A stretch of DNA of 64,000 nt from Desulfovibrio sp. MES5 (GCF_002237645.1 NZ_MJUZ01000008.1:1-64000), one strand, 5' to 3'; shown: positions 30,251 to 40,670, counted from the stretch's first letter. Notes: generated from the letters alone by a model not told the origin. Numbers and translations: made by a program.

Positions 30251-30865
30251 AATAGCCTCCTGGCAAGAGTGAATGAACAACTGCGGCGCAGTCCCCTGCC
30301 ACCGGGGCCTGCTGTGCGGCGCGAAAAAAATCACGCCGTTCCGTGTCAGGACAGCGGCGTAGCAACGTCCGGCTCAGGGCCGTGCGCCCGGCGGCGCTGT
30401 CAGTGTATAATTCAGGAACAAACTTAATGCGGGAGACCCATTGACCTTGGCACGTGCGACATTCATGCCCCTCATGTTTTCGCACAATCAACTGGCCGTC
30501 ATTTGCAAAAAATTATACGCCGTAACCTGTGCGCGGTCAATAGGGTTGTGATTTTTTGCGTGCGCCTGAATCAGACGACAGCCATGCGAAATATGGTGTG
30601 ATTTTCTCTTATGCCGCAGCCTGAAAGCGCTTGCGGGCAGATGCTCCCCAACACTTCGTGCCAATAAAAAATTGCACATGCACACACGGTGCAACAGATA
30701 CCGAATACAGTAGAGCAAACAATTATTGGCTCAATAGATAAAAGGCGCAGCGGTCCTGCAAAAAGTGCGGTTGCCAGCAGCAAGGGCTTGCGCTATTTTT
30801 CGAAACCGCGCGGCTTAGGCCCCGGGCAATATACTTTCTTTACCACCGCATACTTCGAGGATGGC

Positions 30866-32131
30866 ATGAAAACGGAATCCCTTTGTCTGCACGCCGGATA
30901 CGAGCCCAAAAACGGCGAACCCCGCGTGGTGCCCATAGCACAGAGCACCACATTCAGATACGAGTCCACGGCGGCCGTTGCGAGACTTTTTGATCTTGAG
31001 GACGCGGGCTTTTTCTACACCCGTCTTGGCAACCCCACCGTGGACGCAGTGGAGCGCAAAATCGCGGCTCTTGAGGGCGGGGTGGGCGCGCTGTGCACTT
31101 CATCCGGCCAGGCCGCCAGCATGCTCTCCCTGCTCAATATCGCGCAAAGCGGCGAGCATGTGGTCAGCGCGTCCAGCATTTACGGGGGCACCTTCAATCT
31201 TTTTGCCGTCACGCTGAAAAAACTGGGCATCGAAGTTACCTTTGTAGACCAGAACGCCTCGGACGCGGAAATTGAAAAGGCTTTTCGGCCCAATACCCGT
31301 GCGGTTTTTGGCGAAACACTGACCAATCCATCTATGGACGTGCTGGACATAGAGCGTTTCGCGCGGCTGGCGCACCGCCATCGTCTGCCCCTGATCATCG
31401 ACAGCACCTTTGCCACGCCTATTCTGTGCCGTCCCTTTGAGTACGGCGCGGACATTGTTGTGCACTCCACAACAAAGTATATGGACGGGCATGCCCTGCA
31501 GATGGGCGGCGTTATCGTTGACAGCGGCAATTTCGACTGGACCAGCGGCAAATTCCCCGAATTTACCGAACCAGACCCCTCATATCATGGGCTTGTGTAT
31601 ACCAAAGCCTTTGGAAAAGCGGCCTATATCGTCAAAGCCCGGGTTCAGCTCATGCGCGACATGGGGTGCTGCCAAAGCCCGCAGGGCGCTTTTTACATCA
31701 ATCAGGGCCTTGAAACCCTGCCGCTGCGTATGGAGCGGCACTGCCGCAATGCCGAAAAGGTGGCCGTTTATCTTGAGGGGCACGACAAGGTCGAATCCGT
31801 CAGTTATCCGCGCCTGCCGGGCAACGCCAACAAGGCGCTGGCCGACAAGTATCTGCCCGAAGGGTGCAGCGGCGTCATTTCCTTTTCGCTCAAGGGCGGG
31901 CGGGATGCCGGCGCGCGCTTTATCGACAGTCTGAAGATGATCTCTCTTGAGGTGCATGTGGCGGACATCCGTACCTGCGTTCTGCATCCGGCCAGCTCCA
32001 CGCACCGCCAGCTGACCGATGAGCAGCTGCGCGATGCCGGCATTGCCCCCGGCACCATCCGTCTTTCTGTGGGACTTGAACATGTGGACGACACCCTTGC
32101 CGACCTCGCTCAGGCCCTGGAACAGGCATAG
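30866..32131 (+). CDS. O-acetylhomoserine aminocarboxypropyltransferase / Cys-Met metabolism PLP enzyme
   Basis: TLCLHAGYEP-like N-term, VVHSTTKYMDGHALQMGGVI PLP-lysine region. Confidence 0.88.
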   Translation: MKTESLCLHAGYEPKNGEPRVVPIAQSTTFRYESTAAVARLFDLEDAGFFYTRLGNPTVDAVERKIAALEGGVGALCTSSGQAASMLSLLNIAQSGEHVVSASSIYGGTFNLFAVTLKKLGIEVTFVDQNASDAEIEKAFRPNTRAVFGETLTNPSMDVLDIERFARLAHRHRLPLIIDSTFATPILCRPFEYGADIVVHSTTKYMDGHALQMGGVIVDSGNFDWTSGKFPEFTEPDPSYHGLVYTKAFGKAAYIVKARVQLMRDMGCCQSPQGAFYINQGLETLPLRMERHCRNAEKVAVYLEGHDKVESVSYPRLPGNANKALADKYLPEGCSGVISFSLKGGRDAGARFIDSLKMISLEVHVADIRTCVLHPASSTHRQLTDEQLRDAGIAPGTIRLSVGLEHVDDTLADLAQALEQA

Positions 32132-32251
32132 CCCAAAGGCGCAAACAGGGTGCGAGAACAGACATCCTGAAGATTGAAAGACGCCCTCTACGGCGTTTGC
32201 CAGCGCGGACAGCGCCTGTGCCTTCACGGCAAAAGCCCGTTCACGCAGCCG

Positions 32252-32282
32252 CCAGAGCGCTTGCGCCATGAAACGGCTCTGG
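32252..32282. repeat. Extragenic palindrome CCAGAGC..GCTCTGG
   Basis: CCAGAGCGCTTGCGCCATGAAACGGCTCTGG; same family as 2752-2778. Confidence 0.6.
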
Positions 32283-32308
32283 TTGCGAAAATGGTGTTTG
32301 CCAATAAA

Positions 32309-32340
32309 TAAAGGCGGCGGAAGAAATTCCGCCGCCTTTA
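32309..32340. terminator. Hairpin terminator between convergent genes
   Basis: AAAGGCGGCGGAA-gaaa-TTCCGCCGCCTTT. Confidence 0.75.
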
Positions 32341-32359
32341 TGGTGATGTCGGGCCTGCG

Positions 32360-33322
32360 TCAGCGCTTTCTTTTGCCCGCGAAGATTTGCTGAATTTTTT
32401 TGGGCGACGTGGGGTAGCGGAATCCGGCCTCAATGAGCCTGCGCGCCGCGTTGTCGCGTCCCACCCGGCTGGTGCCGCCCATAACCACGGCCAGCATGCG
32501 GGTTTTCCCCCTCTGGGCCGTTACAATGAGATTGTAGCCCGAGGCCACGGTCCATCCGGTTTTGAGTCCGTTGACGCCCGGAACCTGCCCCAGCAAGGCG
32601 TTGGTATTGCGCGTCATTCTGCCGCGATAGGTGAACAGGGGCACATTGTGATAGCGCAGGGCCGATGGGTGGGCGCGAAGATAGGCGCGCGCCAGGGTGG
32701 ACATGTCCCTGGCTGTGGTTTTTTGCCCGGCGGCGGGCAGACCTGTGGGATTTTTGAACGTGCTGCGCTGCATGCCGATGGCTTTGGCCTTCTGGTTCAT
32801 GGCCCGGACAAACAGGCGCTCATTGCCGCCCACACGGCGGCTCACAGCCGTGGCCGCGTCATTGCCCGAAACAACGGCCATGCCGGTAAGCAGCTGAGAC
32901 ATAGGCACCCGTTCGCCTGCACGCAGATACATGGATGAACCGCCGACAGAGGCTATCTCGGGCGTAATCCTGATTTTTTCTTCAACCTTGATTTTTCCGG
33001 CCCGTATCTGGTCCATGGCAAGAAACATGCTCATGACCTTGGTGAGCGAGGCTGGCGGTATGGCCATGTCCGCATTTTTGGCGTAAAGCACAGCGCCCGT
33101 GTCCATATTGATAAGTATGGCGGATCGGACGGGCATGGCCGCCATAGACCGGCCGGGCAGGGCGCAGAGCAAAATGAAGCAGACCAGAAAGACGCTGGCC
33201 ATGCGCAAGAAGCTGCGGCGTTGCGTGGCGGAGCCATATCCCTCGTCGTCAGTAATATGCCTGATGTCCCGACGAAGCGTGGCGGCAATCGTAGGGATGG
33301 CGCAAAAATCTGTTTTAAACAT
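32360..33322 (-). CDS. Serine-type D-Ala-D-Ala carboxypeptidase (S11)
   Basis: PPASLTKVMSMF (SxxK), SGNDAA (SxN), KTGWT motifs. Confidence 0.92.
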   Translation of the reverse strand: MFKTDFCAIPTIAATLRRDIRHITDDEGYGSATQRRSFLRMASVFLVCFILLCALPGRSMAAMPVRSAILINMDTGAVLYAKNADMAIPPASLTKVMSMFLAMDQIRAGKIKVEEKIRITPEIASVGGSSMYLRAGERVPMSQLLTGMAVVSGNDAATAVSRRVGGNERLFVRAMNQKAKAIGMQRSTFKNPTGLPAAGQKTTARDMSTLARAYLRAHPSALRYHNVPLFTYRGRMTRNTNALLGQVPGVNGLKTGWTVASGYNLIVTAQRGKTRMLAVVMGGTSRVGRDNAARRLIEAGFRYPTSPKKIQQIFAGKRKR

Positions 33323-34421
33323 TATACCTGTATGCGCGGTTTGCTTCTTCCACCGCCTGCATGGCAAAAGCCAGCAGAACAGGGCCGGCGATAAGTCCCA
33401 CCGGGCCAAAGCTGGAAAGTCCGCAGAGAATGGAGATGATCAGTATAAAGAACGGGGCCTTGATGCCCTGCCGCAAAAATAGCGGGCGCAGCACATTGTC
33501 CACGCCAGCGACAGCCAGTAAGCCCCACAGCGCCAGGCCAACAGCAGCCATGGTCTTGCCTGTGAACCAGAGTGAAATGCAAAGGGGAACCCACACAAGC
33601 GCCGTGCCAACCATAGGGATGGGAGCCACAAGGGTGGCAAGCAGCCCCCAGAACGCGGGCTGGTTGACGCCAGCCACGGCAAAGGCGACGCCGCACATAA
33701 GCCCCTGAGCAAGAGCCACCAGAACAATGCCGAGCATGATGCCGCGCAGGGCTCTGTGAATGGCGGCAATAAAGCGCCTGAGCAAGGGCTGGGAAATGTG
33801 GAATATCCTGCCGGTAATCTTGCGGATGCGGCGGGAATAGACCGTGAAGATCACGGTCAGGCTTATGAAAAGAAAGCTGGTCCAGAGCACGGTCATGGTG
33901 CCGCCCAGAAAATCCACGCCGCGCGACAGCAGCACGCTCATGGCGCTGTCAAAAAAACTGTCCAACTTCAGAAGCAGGTCGTTGAAAACGCGCTCCAGGC
34001 GGGGGTGTTCAGTCAGGCTTTGCCGCCACTCCTGTATGTAAGCCACCCATTCCATCGGCAACTGAAAATTGTTGGCCTGCAGTTCACGCAGGCGCGTAAA
34101 CCCGGCCGCCGCCTGAGGCGACACCAGAAGCACCAGTACGGCCACAGGCACCACGAGCGACGAAACCAACATGCCGATATATGCGTAAAGCGGCATGGAG
34201 TGCGAAAGGGAAAGCATGGTGCGGCGTTTGTGGGAGTCTGGCGTGTTTCTCTCAATCCGCATGCGCCAGGCCCGCGCTTTCTGGCGAAGCCTGCGGTACT
34301 GCGGCAGGGTCAGGCAAGACAGGCAGGCAGCCATAAAAATCGTGACAGGATTGGGCATCAGCAACAGATAGCAGGCCAATACAGCTAGCAGATAGAGCAA
34401 ACGGGGCAATGTCTGTGTCAT
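33315..34421 (-). CDS. AI-2E family transporter
   Basis: Multi-TM sequence with VPLCISLWFTGK..., GIKAPFFILIISILCGLSSFGPVGLIAGPVLLA; start at MTQTLPRLL. Confidence 0.82.
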   Translation of the reverse strand: MTQTLPRLLYLLAVLACYLLLMPNPVTIFMAACLSCLTLPQYRRLRQKARAWRMRIERNTPDSHKRRTMLSLSHSMPLYAYIGMLVSSLVVPVAVLVLLVSPQAAAGFTRLRELQANNFQLPMEWVAYIQEWRQSLTEHPRLERVFNDLLLKLDSFFDSAMSVLLSRGVDFLGGTMTVLWTSFLFISLTVIFTVYSRRIRKITGRIFHISQPLLRRFIAAIHRALRGIMLGIVLVALAQGLMCGVAFAVAGVNQPAFWGLLATLVAPIPMVGTALVWVPLCISLWFTGKTMAAVGLALWGLLAVAGVDNVLRPLFLRQGIKAPFFILIISILCGLSSFGPVGLIAGPVLLAFAMQAVEEANRAYRYNV

Positions 34422-34586
34422 GCAAAATAAGCCTTGAGTTGCGTATGCCGTGGCGGATATGGCCGAAAACAGGCCAAGCGGCGTAAGCCTAGCAAATAGA
34501 TGCGGGGTCTGCCAAGCCTTGCTGGCAAATAAAAGATCTCCGGTAGTTGCATTGCGCCCCTTGAGGGGCTGGTATATAGACAAAAC

Positions 34587-37500
34587 ATGTCTAGCCTTCC
34601 TTCAGATCGCCCCTGGCTGACCGTACTTCTTGCCTGCCTGCCGGAATTTTCGGCCCGGCCCGCTCTGGACGCCCTGATCCGTGCTGGCGGCCGGGGTCAG
34701 GTGGTTTTGCTGCTTTGTGAAGAAGCCGAGCGCGAGCCAATGACCGCCCTGGGGCGGGAAATGGTGCGTAGTGGCGATTTGCGCGCCTTTCGTTGCCAGT
34801 GCCCGCAGGCTGGCCAAAATCTGTGGCATGTGCGCAATGCCGCGTCGGCACTGGTTCGCACGCCGTGGCTCCTGCTGCTTTCATCTTCGGTTCTGCTGCA
34901 AGAAAATGCCTTGCCGCCACTGCGGCGCGCGCTGGAAACCCACAGGGATCTGGCAGGCGTTAATCCCTTTTTTCTGTATCCTGCCGGAACTGGAGGGCCG
35001 CCCGCGCGATCGGACGAGCCGCTCCATACCAGCCCCGCGCTGCCGCGAATTGCCCACATGGGCACAGTGGTCGATTGCCTTGGCCAACAGCACTATCTTT
35101 ATGAAGGGCTGCCCCTGGGCCATACGCTTGCGCGGCGCGAGCGCCGCTTCCAGCTGGCGCATACGGCGGCGCTGCTGTTGCGCACATCTGACGTGGCGGC
35201 TGCTGGCGGCTTCAATCCATCTCTGGACAGCCTTGCCGATGTGGATTTCTGTCTGCGTCTTGGGGCCTTATTGCACCAAACGGCTGGCGGCGGCGCGGCG
35301 GGCGCTTTTGGCAGTATCCCCGTATCGTTGGCCCGTCTGGGCGATTATTTCGATTCGTGGCAAACCTGCGGCTTGTGGAACAGTCTGCTGCAGCGGGAGC
35401 GCATCGAGCCGGGCGTGCTGCACCCGGACTACGCGGCCCATGTGTCGGCCGACGGGCTGGAGTATGGCTGCACTGACTGGCTCTGGCAGGGGCCCTGTCC
35501 GCAGCCGGGATCGTGGGTTGACGCGGGGAAGGAGCCGGAATCGAGCGGAGCAGGGGAGCCCGGCACGGGTTTTCCTCTTGAGGCATGGCTTCGCTGGCGG
35601 TGGCAGCCACAGCCCGACACCCTGCTGGGCTTTTTACACGCCCTGACGCCCCATCAGCGCACCCAGGCCGTGCAGATGTGCCGCGACCTGCCGGTGAGCC
35701 TGCCGTACGCGCACTCCTGGTATGCCTCCACAGCCAGAAATCTTCTGGCCTGCAGCCACCGGGGCGCTGTGGCTCCACTGGTGCATGATGCACAGCGGTG
35801 GCTGGAGCGGGCGGAAGATTTTCGGCGTAACCATCTGCATGCGGGCATGCGGGCATTGCAGGCGGAGGGCGTTTACGACAGTGGCCTCGATGACTGCCCG
35901 GCCTCTTTTGACGCCTGGGTGGAACTGGTTGAACCCGCACTGCAAAGCGGACAGGACTGCACACCCGACGCTGCCCAGTTCGACCTGCTGCACACAGGAG
36001 CCGACTGGCCCGCCATAGCCGTGGTTATGCCCGTCTACAACCCCAGGCCAGACCACCTGCGCGCGGCTTTGGACTCCGTGCTGGCACAGGAATACCCACA
36101 CTGGCAGCTCTGCATTGCCGATGATGCCTCCACAAAAAATGAAATCCCTGAAATTTTGCGTAGCTACGCTGCTGATGACAAAAGGCTGCGCCTCGTGCTG
36201 CGGGGAAAAAACGGGCACATCTCCCGTGCCTCCAATTCTGCCCTGGAGCTGGTTGACGCCCCCTGGACCGGCTTTCTTGACCATGATGATCTGCTGACCA
36301 ATCACGCCCTGAGCGAAGTGGCGTCGCTTGTTCGGCATAAGCCAGATCTGGGGCTGATGTATTCTGACGAGGACAAGCTGGACAGCCGTGGGGTTCGTCG
36401 CACGCCGGTTTTTCGTGCGGATTTTGATCCCTGGACCTGTTTTACAGGGCACTTTTCCGTCTACGCCACAAAAGAATTGCGGGCAGCCGGGGGCTTCAGG
36501 ACTGGTTTTGAGGGCTCGCAGGATTTTGATCTCAGCCTGCGCGTCATTGAAAGGCTGGCTCCTGGGCGTATCGCCCACATGCCGCGGATTCTTTATCACT
36601 GGCGTGTGCATGACGGAAGCACCAGCGGCTCGCTTGGGGCAAAACCCTATGTGCTGGAAGCCACCCGCAGAGCCCTTGAAGAAAGCGTGCGTCGCCGAGG
36701 CTTCAAGGCTGAGGCCGTGCCAACGGCGCTCAACAACTTTTTTGTGCTGCGGCATGAGGTTGATCCACGCATGCGGTGCAGCGCTGTTCTGCTCGCTGCG
36801 GACAGTCGCCCCGTACAGGCGGGCCTGTGGGAAGAACTGGAAAAACTCGCGGGTACGCTTGATCTGGAAGTCCTCTGTCAGCCTCTGAGCAATGACGCTG
36901 CGGAGGCTTTCAGAAGCATGCCCACAGCAACTTTTGCGGGCGCGCGCCTTCTGCCCCCACCAGAGGGCAAGGAGAACGGGGACTGGCATGCAGCCTGCAA
37001 TGGGGCCGCCAGTGCTGCTTCAGGCCAGGTGTTGCTTTTTCTGGATGCCCGCTTGAGTCCCTTGCCGGGCAGCCTGCCCGGTCAGCTTGCTGCTCTGGCT
37101 CTCCAGGAAAACGTGGGAGCTGTGGGCGGCACCCTGTGGCGCGGCAACCGCCTCTGGCACGCCGGGCTGATGCCGGATGTCACAGGGCTGCCTTTTGCCC
37201 TGCACCGGGGTGCGCATAGAGACCTGCTCTCGTCCATCTGCTGGGGGCAGCTTTTGCTCACACGGCGTGCGCTCGCCGCGCCGGAGCAGGCTATGGCCGT
37301 GCGTCGCGCCGTTTTTCTTGAGCATGGAGGCTATGACATTGCCATGGGGCCTTGGGCCGGAGCGGATCTGGGGTTGCGGCTGGCAGCGGCAGGAATGCAC
37401 AGTCTGAGTTGCCCGTGGGGACAGTGGCATGTTCCTTTGCAGCCTGGAAAGGCCTTAGAAAATGTGGCGTGGGCGGAAGATGTACAGGGGCGGCAACGCA

Positions 37501-37664
37501 TTACGCCCCAGACGCGGGAGAGTTTTCTCGCGCGCTGGGGCGGGATCGTGCGTGGGAGCGGCCTACGTAATGCGCTGTTGCACGCGGCTCCCGATCAGAG
37601 CTGGGCCCTGACGCTGAAAATTTTTTCAGAGCACTTTGCCTCTGAAAAAGGATGCATGCTCTAA
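34587..37664 (+). CDS. Large multi-module glycosyltransferase (family 2 core)
   Basis: IAVVMPVYNPRPDHLRAALDSVLAQEYPHWQLCIADDAST...DHDD... GT-A motifs; flanking GT-like N- and C-terminal regions. Confidence 0.85.
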   Translation: MSSLPSDRPWLTVLLACLPEFSARPALDALIRAGGRGQVVLLLCEEAEREPMTALGREMVRSGDLRAFRCQCPQAGQNLWHVRNAASALVRTPWLLLLSSSVLLQENALPPLRRALETHRDLAGVNPFFLYPAGTGGPPARSDEPLHTSPALPRIAHMGTVVDCLGQQHYLYEGLPLGHTLARRERRFQLAHTAALLLRTSDVAAAGGFNPSLDSLADVDFCLRLGALLHQTAGGGAAGAFGSIPVSLARLGDYFDSWQTCGLWNSLLQRERIEPGVLHPDYAAHVSADGLEYGCTDWLWQGPCPQPGSWVDAGKEPESSGAGEPGTGFPLEAWLRWRWQPQPDTLLGFLHALTPHQRTQAVQMCRDLPVSLPYAHSWYASTARNLLACSHRGAVAPLVHDAQRWLERAEDFRRNHLHAGMRALQAEGVYDSGLDDCPASFDAWVELVEPALQSGQDCTPDAAQFDLLHTGADWPAIAVVMPVYNPRPDHLRAALDSVLAQEYPHWQLCIADDASTKNEIPEILRSYAADDKRLRLVLRGKNGHISRASNSALELVDAPWTGFLDHDDLLTNHALSEVASLVRHKPDLGLMYSDEDKLDSRGVRRTPVFRADFDPWTCFTGHFSVYATKELRAAGGFRTGFEGSQDFDLSLRVIERLAPGRIAHMPRILYHWRVHDGSTSGSLGAKPYVLEATRRALEESVRRRGFKAEAVPTALNNFFVLRHEVDPRMRCSAVLLAADSRPVQAGLWEELEKLAGTLDLEVLCQPLSNDAAEAFRSMPTATFAGARLLPPPEGKENGDWHAACNGAASAASGQVLLFLDARLSPLPGSLPGQLAALALQENVGAVGGTLWRGNRLWHAGLMPDVTGLPFALHRGAHRDLLSSICWGQLLLTRRALAAPEQAMAVRRAVFLEHGGYDIAMGPWAGADLGLRLAAAGMHSLSCPWGQWHVPLQPGKALENVAWAEDVQGRQRITPQTRESFLARWGGIVRGSGLRNALLHAAPDQSWALTLKIFSEHFASEKGCML

Positions 37665-37776
37665 CACTGCACGAGAGCGCAGCGAGCCACAACGTGGCGT
37701 GGATTCTGCCAGAAGCGCATTTTTGGCAGAATGACCATTAAAATGTAAAGCATTTCAAAGTGATTCTGATCTAGAG
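37628..37776. repeat. Multi-hairpin dispersed repeat, copy 1
   Basis: Near-identical to 62062-62215, including CCACAACGTGGCGTGGATTCTGCC...GGCAGAATGAC; overlaps the glycosyltransferase 3' end and supplies its stop codon. Confidence 0.85.
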
Positions 37777-37970
37777 CGATTTTTTCTGCACTGCTCAAAC
37801 GATTGCACGGGCAGGTGTTCGCCGTGAAGACGTGAGCGCGGTTTCAGCCGTTGCCTTTAGGGCCTGCGGTGAAGGCCGCGCTGCTGGTTCTTCGCGCTGG
37901 TTGGTGCAATCATGGCGCGGATCAAACGTTGCGAAGAATATTCGCGCGTCGTCCGCTCCAGGCCCGATGG

Positions 37971-38459
37971 TTATTTGAGGGCCTTGCTGCCTTTGAAGCT
38001 GATGCCGATGATTTCGTAGGTGACGCGGCCGCGCGGAATTTCCACAGAAACTTCATCCCCCACTTCCCTACCCAGCAGGGCTTGCCCCACAGGCGAGAGA
38101 AAAGAGATGGAGCCCTTGGTGGGGTCGGCCTCGTCGGGCCCCAGAATGGTGTAGGTCTTGGTTTCGCCGCTGTCCACGTCTTCCATTTCAACGGTTGCGC
38201 CAAAAATGACCTTGTCGCCGCGAAGCGTATCAAGGTCGATAACCTGGTAAAGAGCCATGCGCGATTCAATGTACTTGATGCGCGCTTCGGCCATGCCCTG
38301 ACGCTCGCGCGCGGCGTCATAGCCGGCGTTTTCGCGCAGGTCGCCTTCTTCTCTGGCTTCCTTGATGGCCTGAATAATGGCCGGGCGCTCGCTCTTGAGG
38401 CGAGCCAGTTCGTCTTCCAGAGCCTTGTAGCCTTGTACGGAAATGGGGATGCTAGTCAT
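37971..38459 (-). CDS. greA: Transcription elongation factor GreA
   Basis: MTSIPISVQGYKALEDELARLKSERPAIIQAIKEAREEGDLRENAGYDAARE. Confidence 0.95.
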   Translation of the reverse strand: MTSIPISVQGYKALEDELARLKSERPAIIQAIKEAREEGDLRENAGYDAARERQGMAEARIKYIESRMALYQVIDLDTLRGDKVIFGATVEMEDVDSGETKTYTILGPDEADPTKGSISFLSPVGQALLGREVGDEVSVEIPRGRVTYEIIGISFKGSKALK

Positions 38460-38480
38460 GTTGAACCTCACAACGCAAAA

Positions 38481-38510
38481 AAAGCGCCGCTGCCCAGGCA
38501 GCGGAGCATG
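38481..38510 (-). terminator. Intrinsic terminator in greA leader
   Basis: Minus strand GCTCCGCTGCC-tg-GGCAGCGGCGC followed by T7, about 20 nt before greA ATG. Confidence 0.7.
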
Positions 38511-38917
38511 CGTTATCCAATAAATGTTTTTTACGAGTAAAATCTGGCTGCCCGGCAAAACCCAGCTGTGCCCGCATGAGCGTTTAGAGCGCTTGAGCTG
38601 CCGCCTTGAGGCAAAATATCTGGCCTTGCGACAATCTCGCGGCGTGAATTTTGCCGGAAAATTCACACCGAGCAGCTACCGTATATAGCGAAACCACTCT
38701 GGCCAAGGCGGGACGGGAGTAAACCCCTTACCCGGCTCCCACATTACCCTCTGCTCAGATTTCGGTCAAGCCCTGCGAAAAAATTCCAGCCCTGTAAGTA
38801 AGATAACGATGTTAATGGTATGCAGTTGACACTTGCGCGGGGCTGGCACAGCGTATATGCTTAAAAAATGTTTTCAGAACGCTCCGGGCATCAGCCGCAT
38901 CTAAGCAATAGCAGATT

Positions 38918-40471
38918 ATGAAAAAATACTTACGTTATATCGGTCCGTTACTGATCACCGCCGTGTTTCTGCTGGCGGTATATCTTTTGTATCACAAGCT
39001 CAAAAGCTACAGCGTTGCCCAGATTCGTGAAAGTCTCAACCAGATATCCAGTGCGCGCATTGCCTTGTCACTCGTGCTGATGGTGATAAACTACATGATT
39101 CTGGTTGGTTATGACTGGCTGGCCCTCAAGGCCATCCATAAAAGTCTGCCCCTGCCGCGCGTTGGCCTTGTGTCCTTTGTGGGACAGGCCGTGAGCTACA
39201 ACTTTGGCGCTCTTTTGGGCGGCACCAGCGTGCGCTACCGGTTTTATTCCGCGTGGGGTTTTTCGCTGACGGATATCGTGCGCCTCGTGCTCATGCTGGC
39301 CGTGACATTCTGGGTTGGGGCTCTGGGGCTGTGCGGCGTCATCTTTATGGTTGCGCCGCCCATCATCCCCGATGAGCTGCTGGCCAGGATGCCCCTGAAA
39401 GACGTACGCATTCTTGGCGTGATTCTTTTTGCCATTGCCTGCTCCTACCTGGCTCTCTGTTTCTTCGTGCGCAAGCCTGTGCATATTTTCGGCAAGGAAT
39501 TCGTCTTTCCCCCGCCGCGCATAGCCATTGCTCAGGCTCTGGTGGCCGGGGTCGACATTGTGGCTGCGGCTGCCTGCATGTATGTGCTTTTGCCCGGCGA
39601 TATGGGCATCAGCTTTATCGACTTTTTACCAAGCTATCTCATGGCTCAGGTGGCGGTGGTGCTGACGCACATTCCTGGCGGGGTGGGCGTATTTGAGCTG
39701 GTTATCCTGCACCTGACCCACACGTCGCACGAGCAGATGGTTTTTGCCGCCGTGCTGCTGTTCAGACTTATCTATTTCATTATTCCCCTGCTGGCAGCGG
39801 CCCTGCTGCTGGCTGTCTACGAAGTGCGCCAGCGGCGTGACATGCTGCGCAGCACAGGTCGCTGGCTTTCGGTGCTTTCGCACACCATTTCGGCCTACAT
39901 GTGTTTTTCGGCAGGTGTTATTCTGCTGGTGTCATCCACATTGCCCCTGGGGCGTCATGCCCTTGCCATGCTGCATATGATGGGCCCCTATCATGTAACG
40001 ACCATAGGGCATTTTGTCAGTTGCCTGTCGGGCGCGGCCTTGCTGTTTGTCTCCTACGGTCTGGAGCGCCGTCAGGCGCGCGCGTTCCGCATGGCTGTGG
40101 TCTTTTTGTGTCTGGGCATTCTCGGCGCGCTGCTCAACGGCTTTTCCTGGCTCACGGCGTCAATGGTATGCGTGGTGCTGCTGGCCCTGTGCATGGCCAA
40201 GAGGCGCTTTTACAGGACGTCTTTTTTCTGGCAGGAGCCCATCCCCCTGTTCTGGCTGGGAGGCGCGTTTGCCGTACTTGTGCTGGTTGCCGCTCTGGGC
40301 TGGACATTATACCACACGGCATGGAGCCATGCAGCCAACTGGTGGGCCAATGCCGCTCCCAATGCCACGCGCAACACTTATGCCTTTATCGGCATTGTGG
40401 TGGGGCTGGTGCTTTCGTGGATGTGGCGCTCGGCTTTGCGTGCCCGAGCCCGGCGGCATAAAAAGGCGTGA
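38918..40471 (+). CDS. Lysylphosphatidylglycerol synthase TM-region/UPF0104 family membrane protein
   Basis: SFVGQAVSYNFGALLGGTSVRYRFYSAWG, THIPGGVGVFE motifs. Confidence 0.85.
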   Translation: MKKYLRYIGPLLITAVFLLAVYLLYHKLKSYSVAQIRESLNQISSARIALSLVLMVINYMILVGYDWLALKAIHKSLPLPRVGLVSFVGQAVSYNFGALLGGTSVRYRFYSAWGFSLTDIVRLVLMLAVTFWVGALGLCGVIFMVAPPIIPDELLARMPLKDVRILGVILFAIACSYLALCFFVRKPVHIFGKEFVFPPPRIAIAQALVAGVDIVAAAACMYVLLPGDMGISFIDFLPSYLMAQVAVVLTHIPGGVGVFELVILHLTHTSHEQMVFAAVLLFRLIYFIIPLLAAALLLAVYEVRQRRDMLRSTGRWLSVLSHTISAYMCFSAGVILLVSSTLPLGRHALAMLHMMGPYHVTTIGHFVSCLSGAALLFVSYGLERRQARAFRMAVVFLCLGILGALLNGFSWLTASMVCVVLLALCMAKRRFYRTSFFWQEPIPLFWLGGAFAVLVLVAALGWTLYHTAWSHAANWWANAAPNATRNTYAFIGIVVGLVLSWMWRSALRARARRHKKA

Positions 40472-40498
40472 TCAGCAGGCATTCTGGCTTGTGATGCT

Positions 40499-40530
40499 AA
40501 AAGGCCCGTGGCTCTTGCCACGGGCCTTTT
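40499..40530 (+). terminator. Intrinsic terminator
   Basis: AAAAGGCCCGTGGC-tctt-GCCACGGGCCTTTT. Confidence 0.85.
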
Positions 40531-40670
40531 GCTTTGCAATGGCGGTTGGAGCGGACAAACCTTGAGATAATGTGATGACCGCAAGCCGCTGCCTCTGGAA
40601 CCACCGCTCCAGACGAGAAAAACACGCTAACGTTTTTGACAGCGTCGTCACGAGCAGGGCCGCTGGCGCG

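Noticed and set aside
30430-30460. TTGGCACGTGCG considered as a sigma-54 promoter near the hydrogenase
   Set aside because: No GC at the -12 position with correct spacing, and wrong orientation for hynBA.
30540-30615. Twin TGTGATTTTyT motifs between hydrogenase and the PLP enzyme gene as regulator sites
   Set aside because: Only two short AT-rich matches; not distinguishable from chance.
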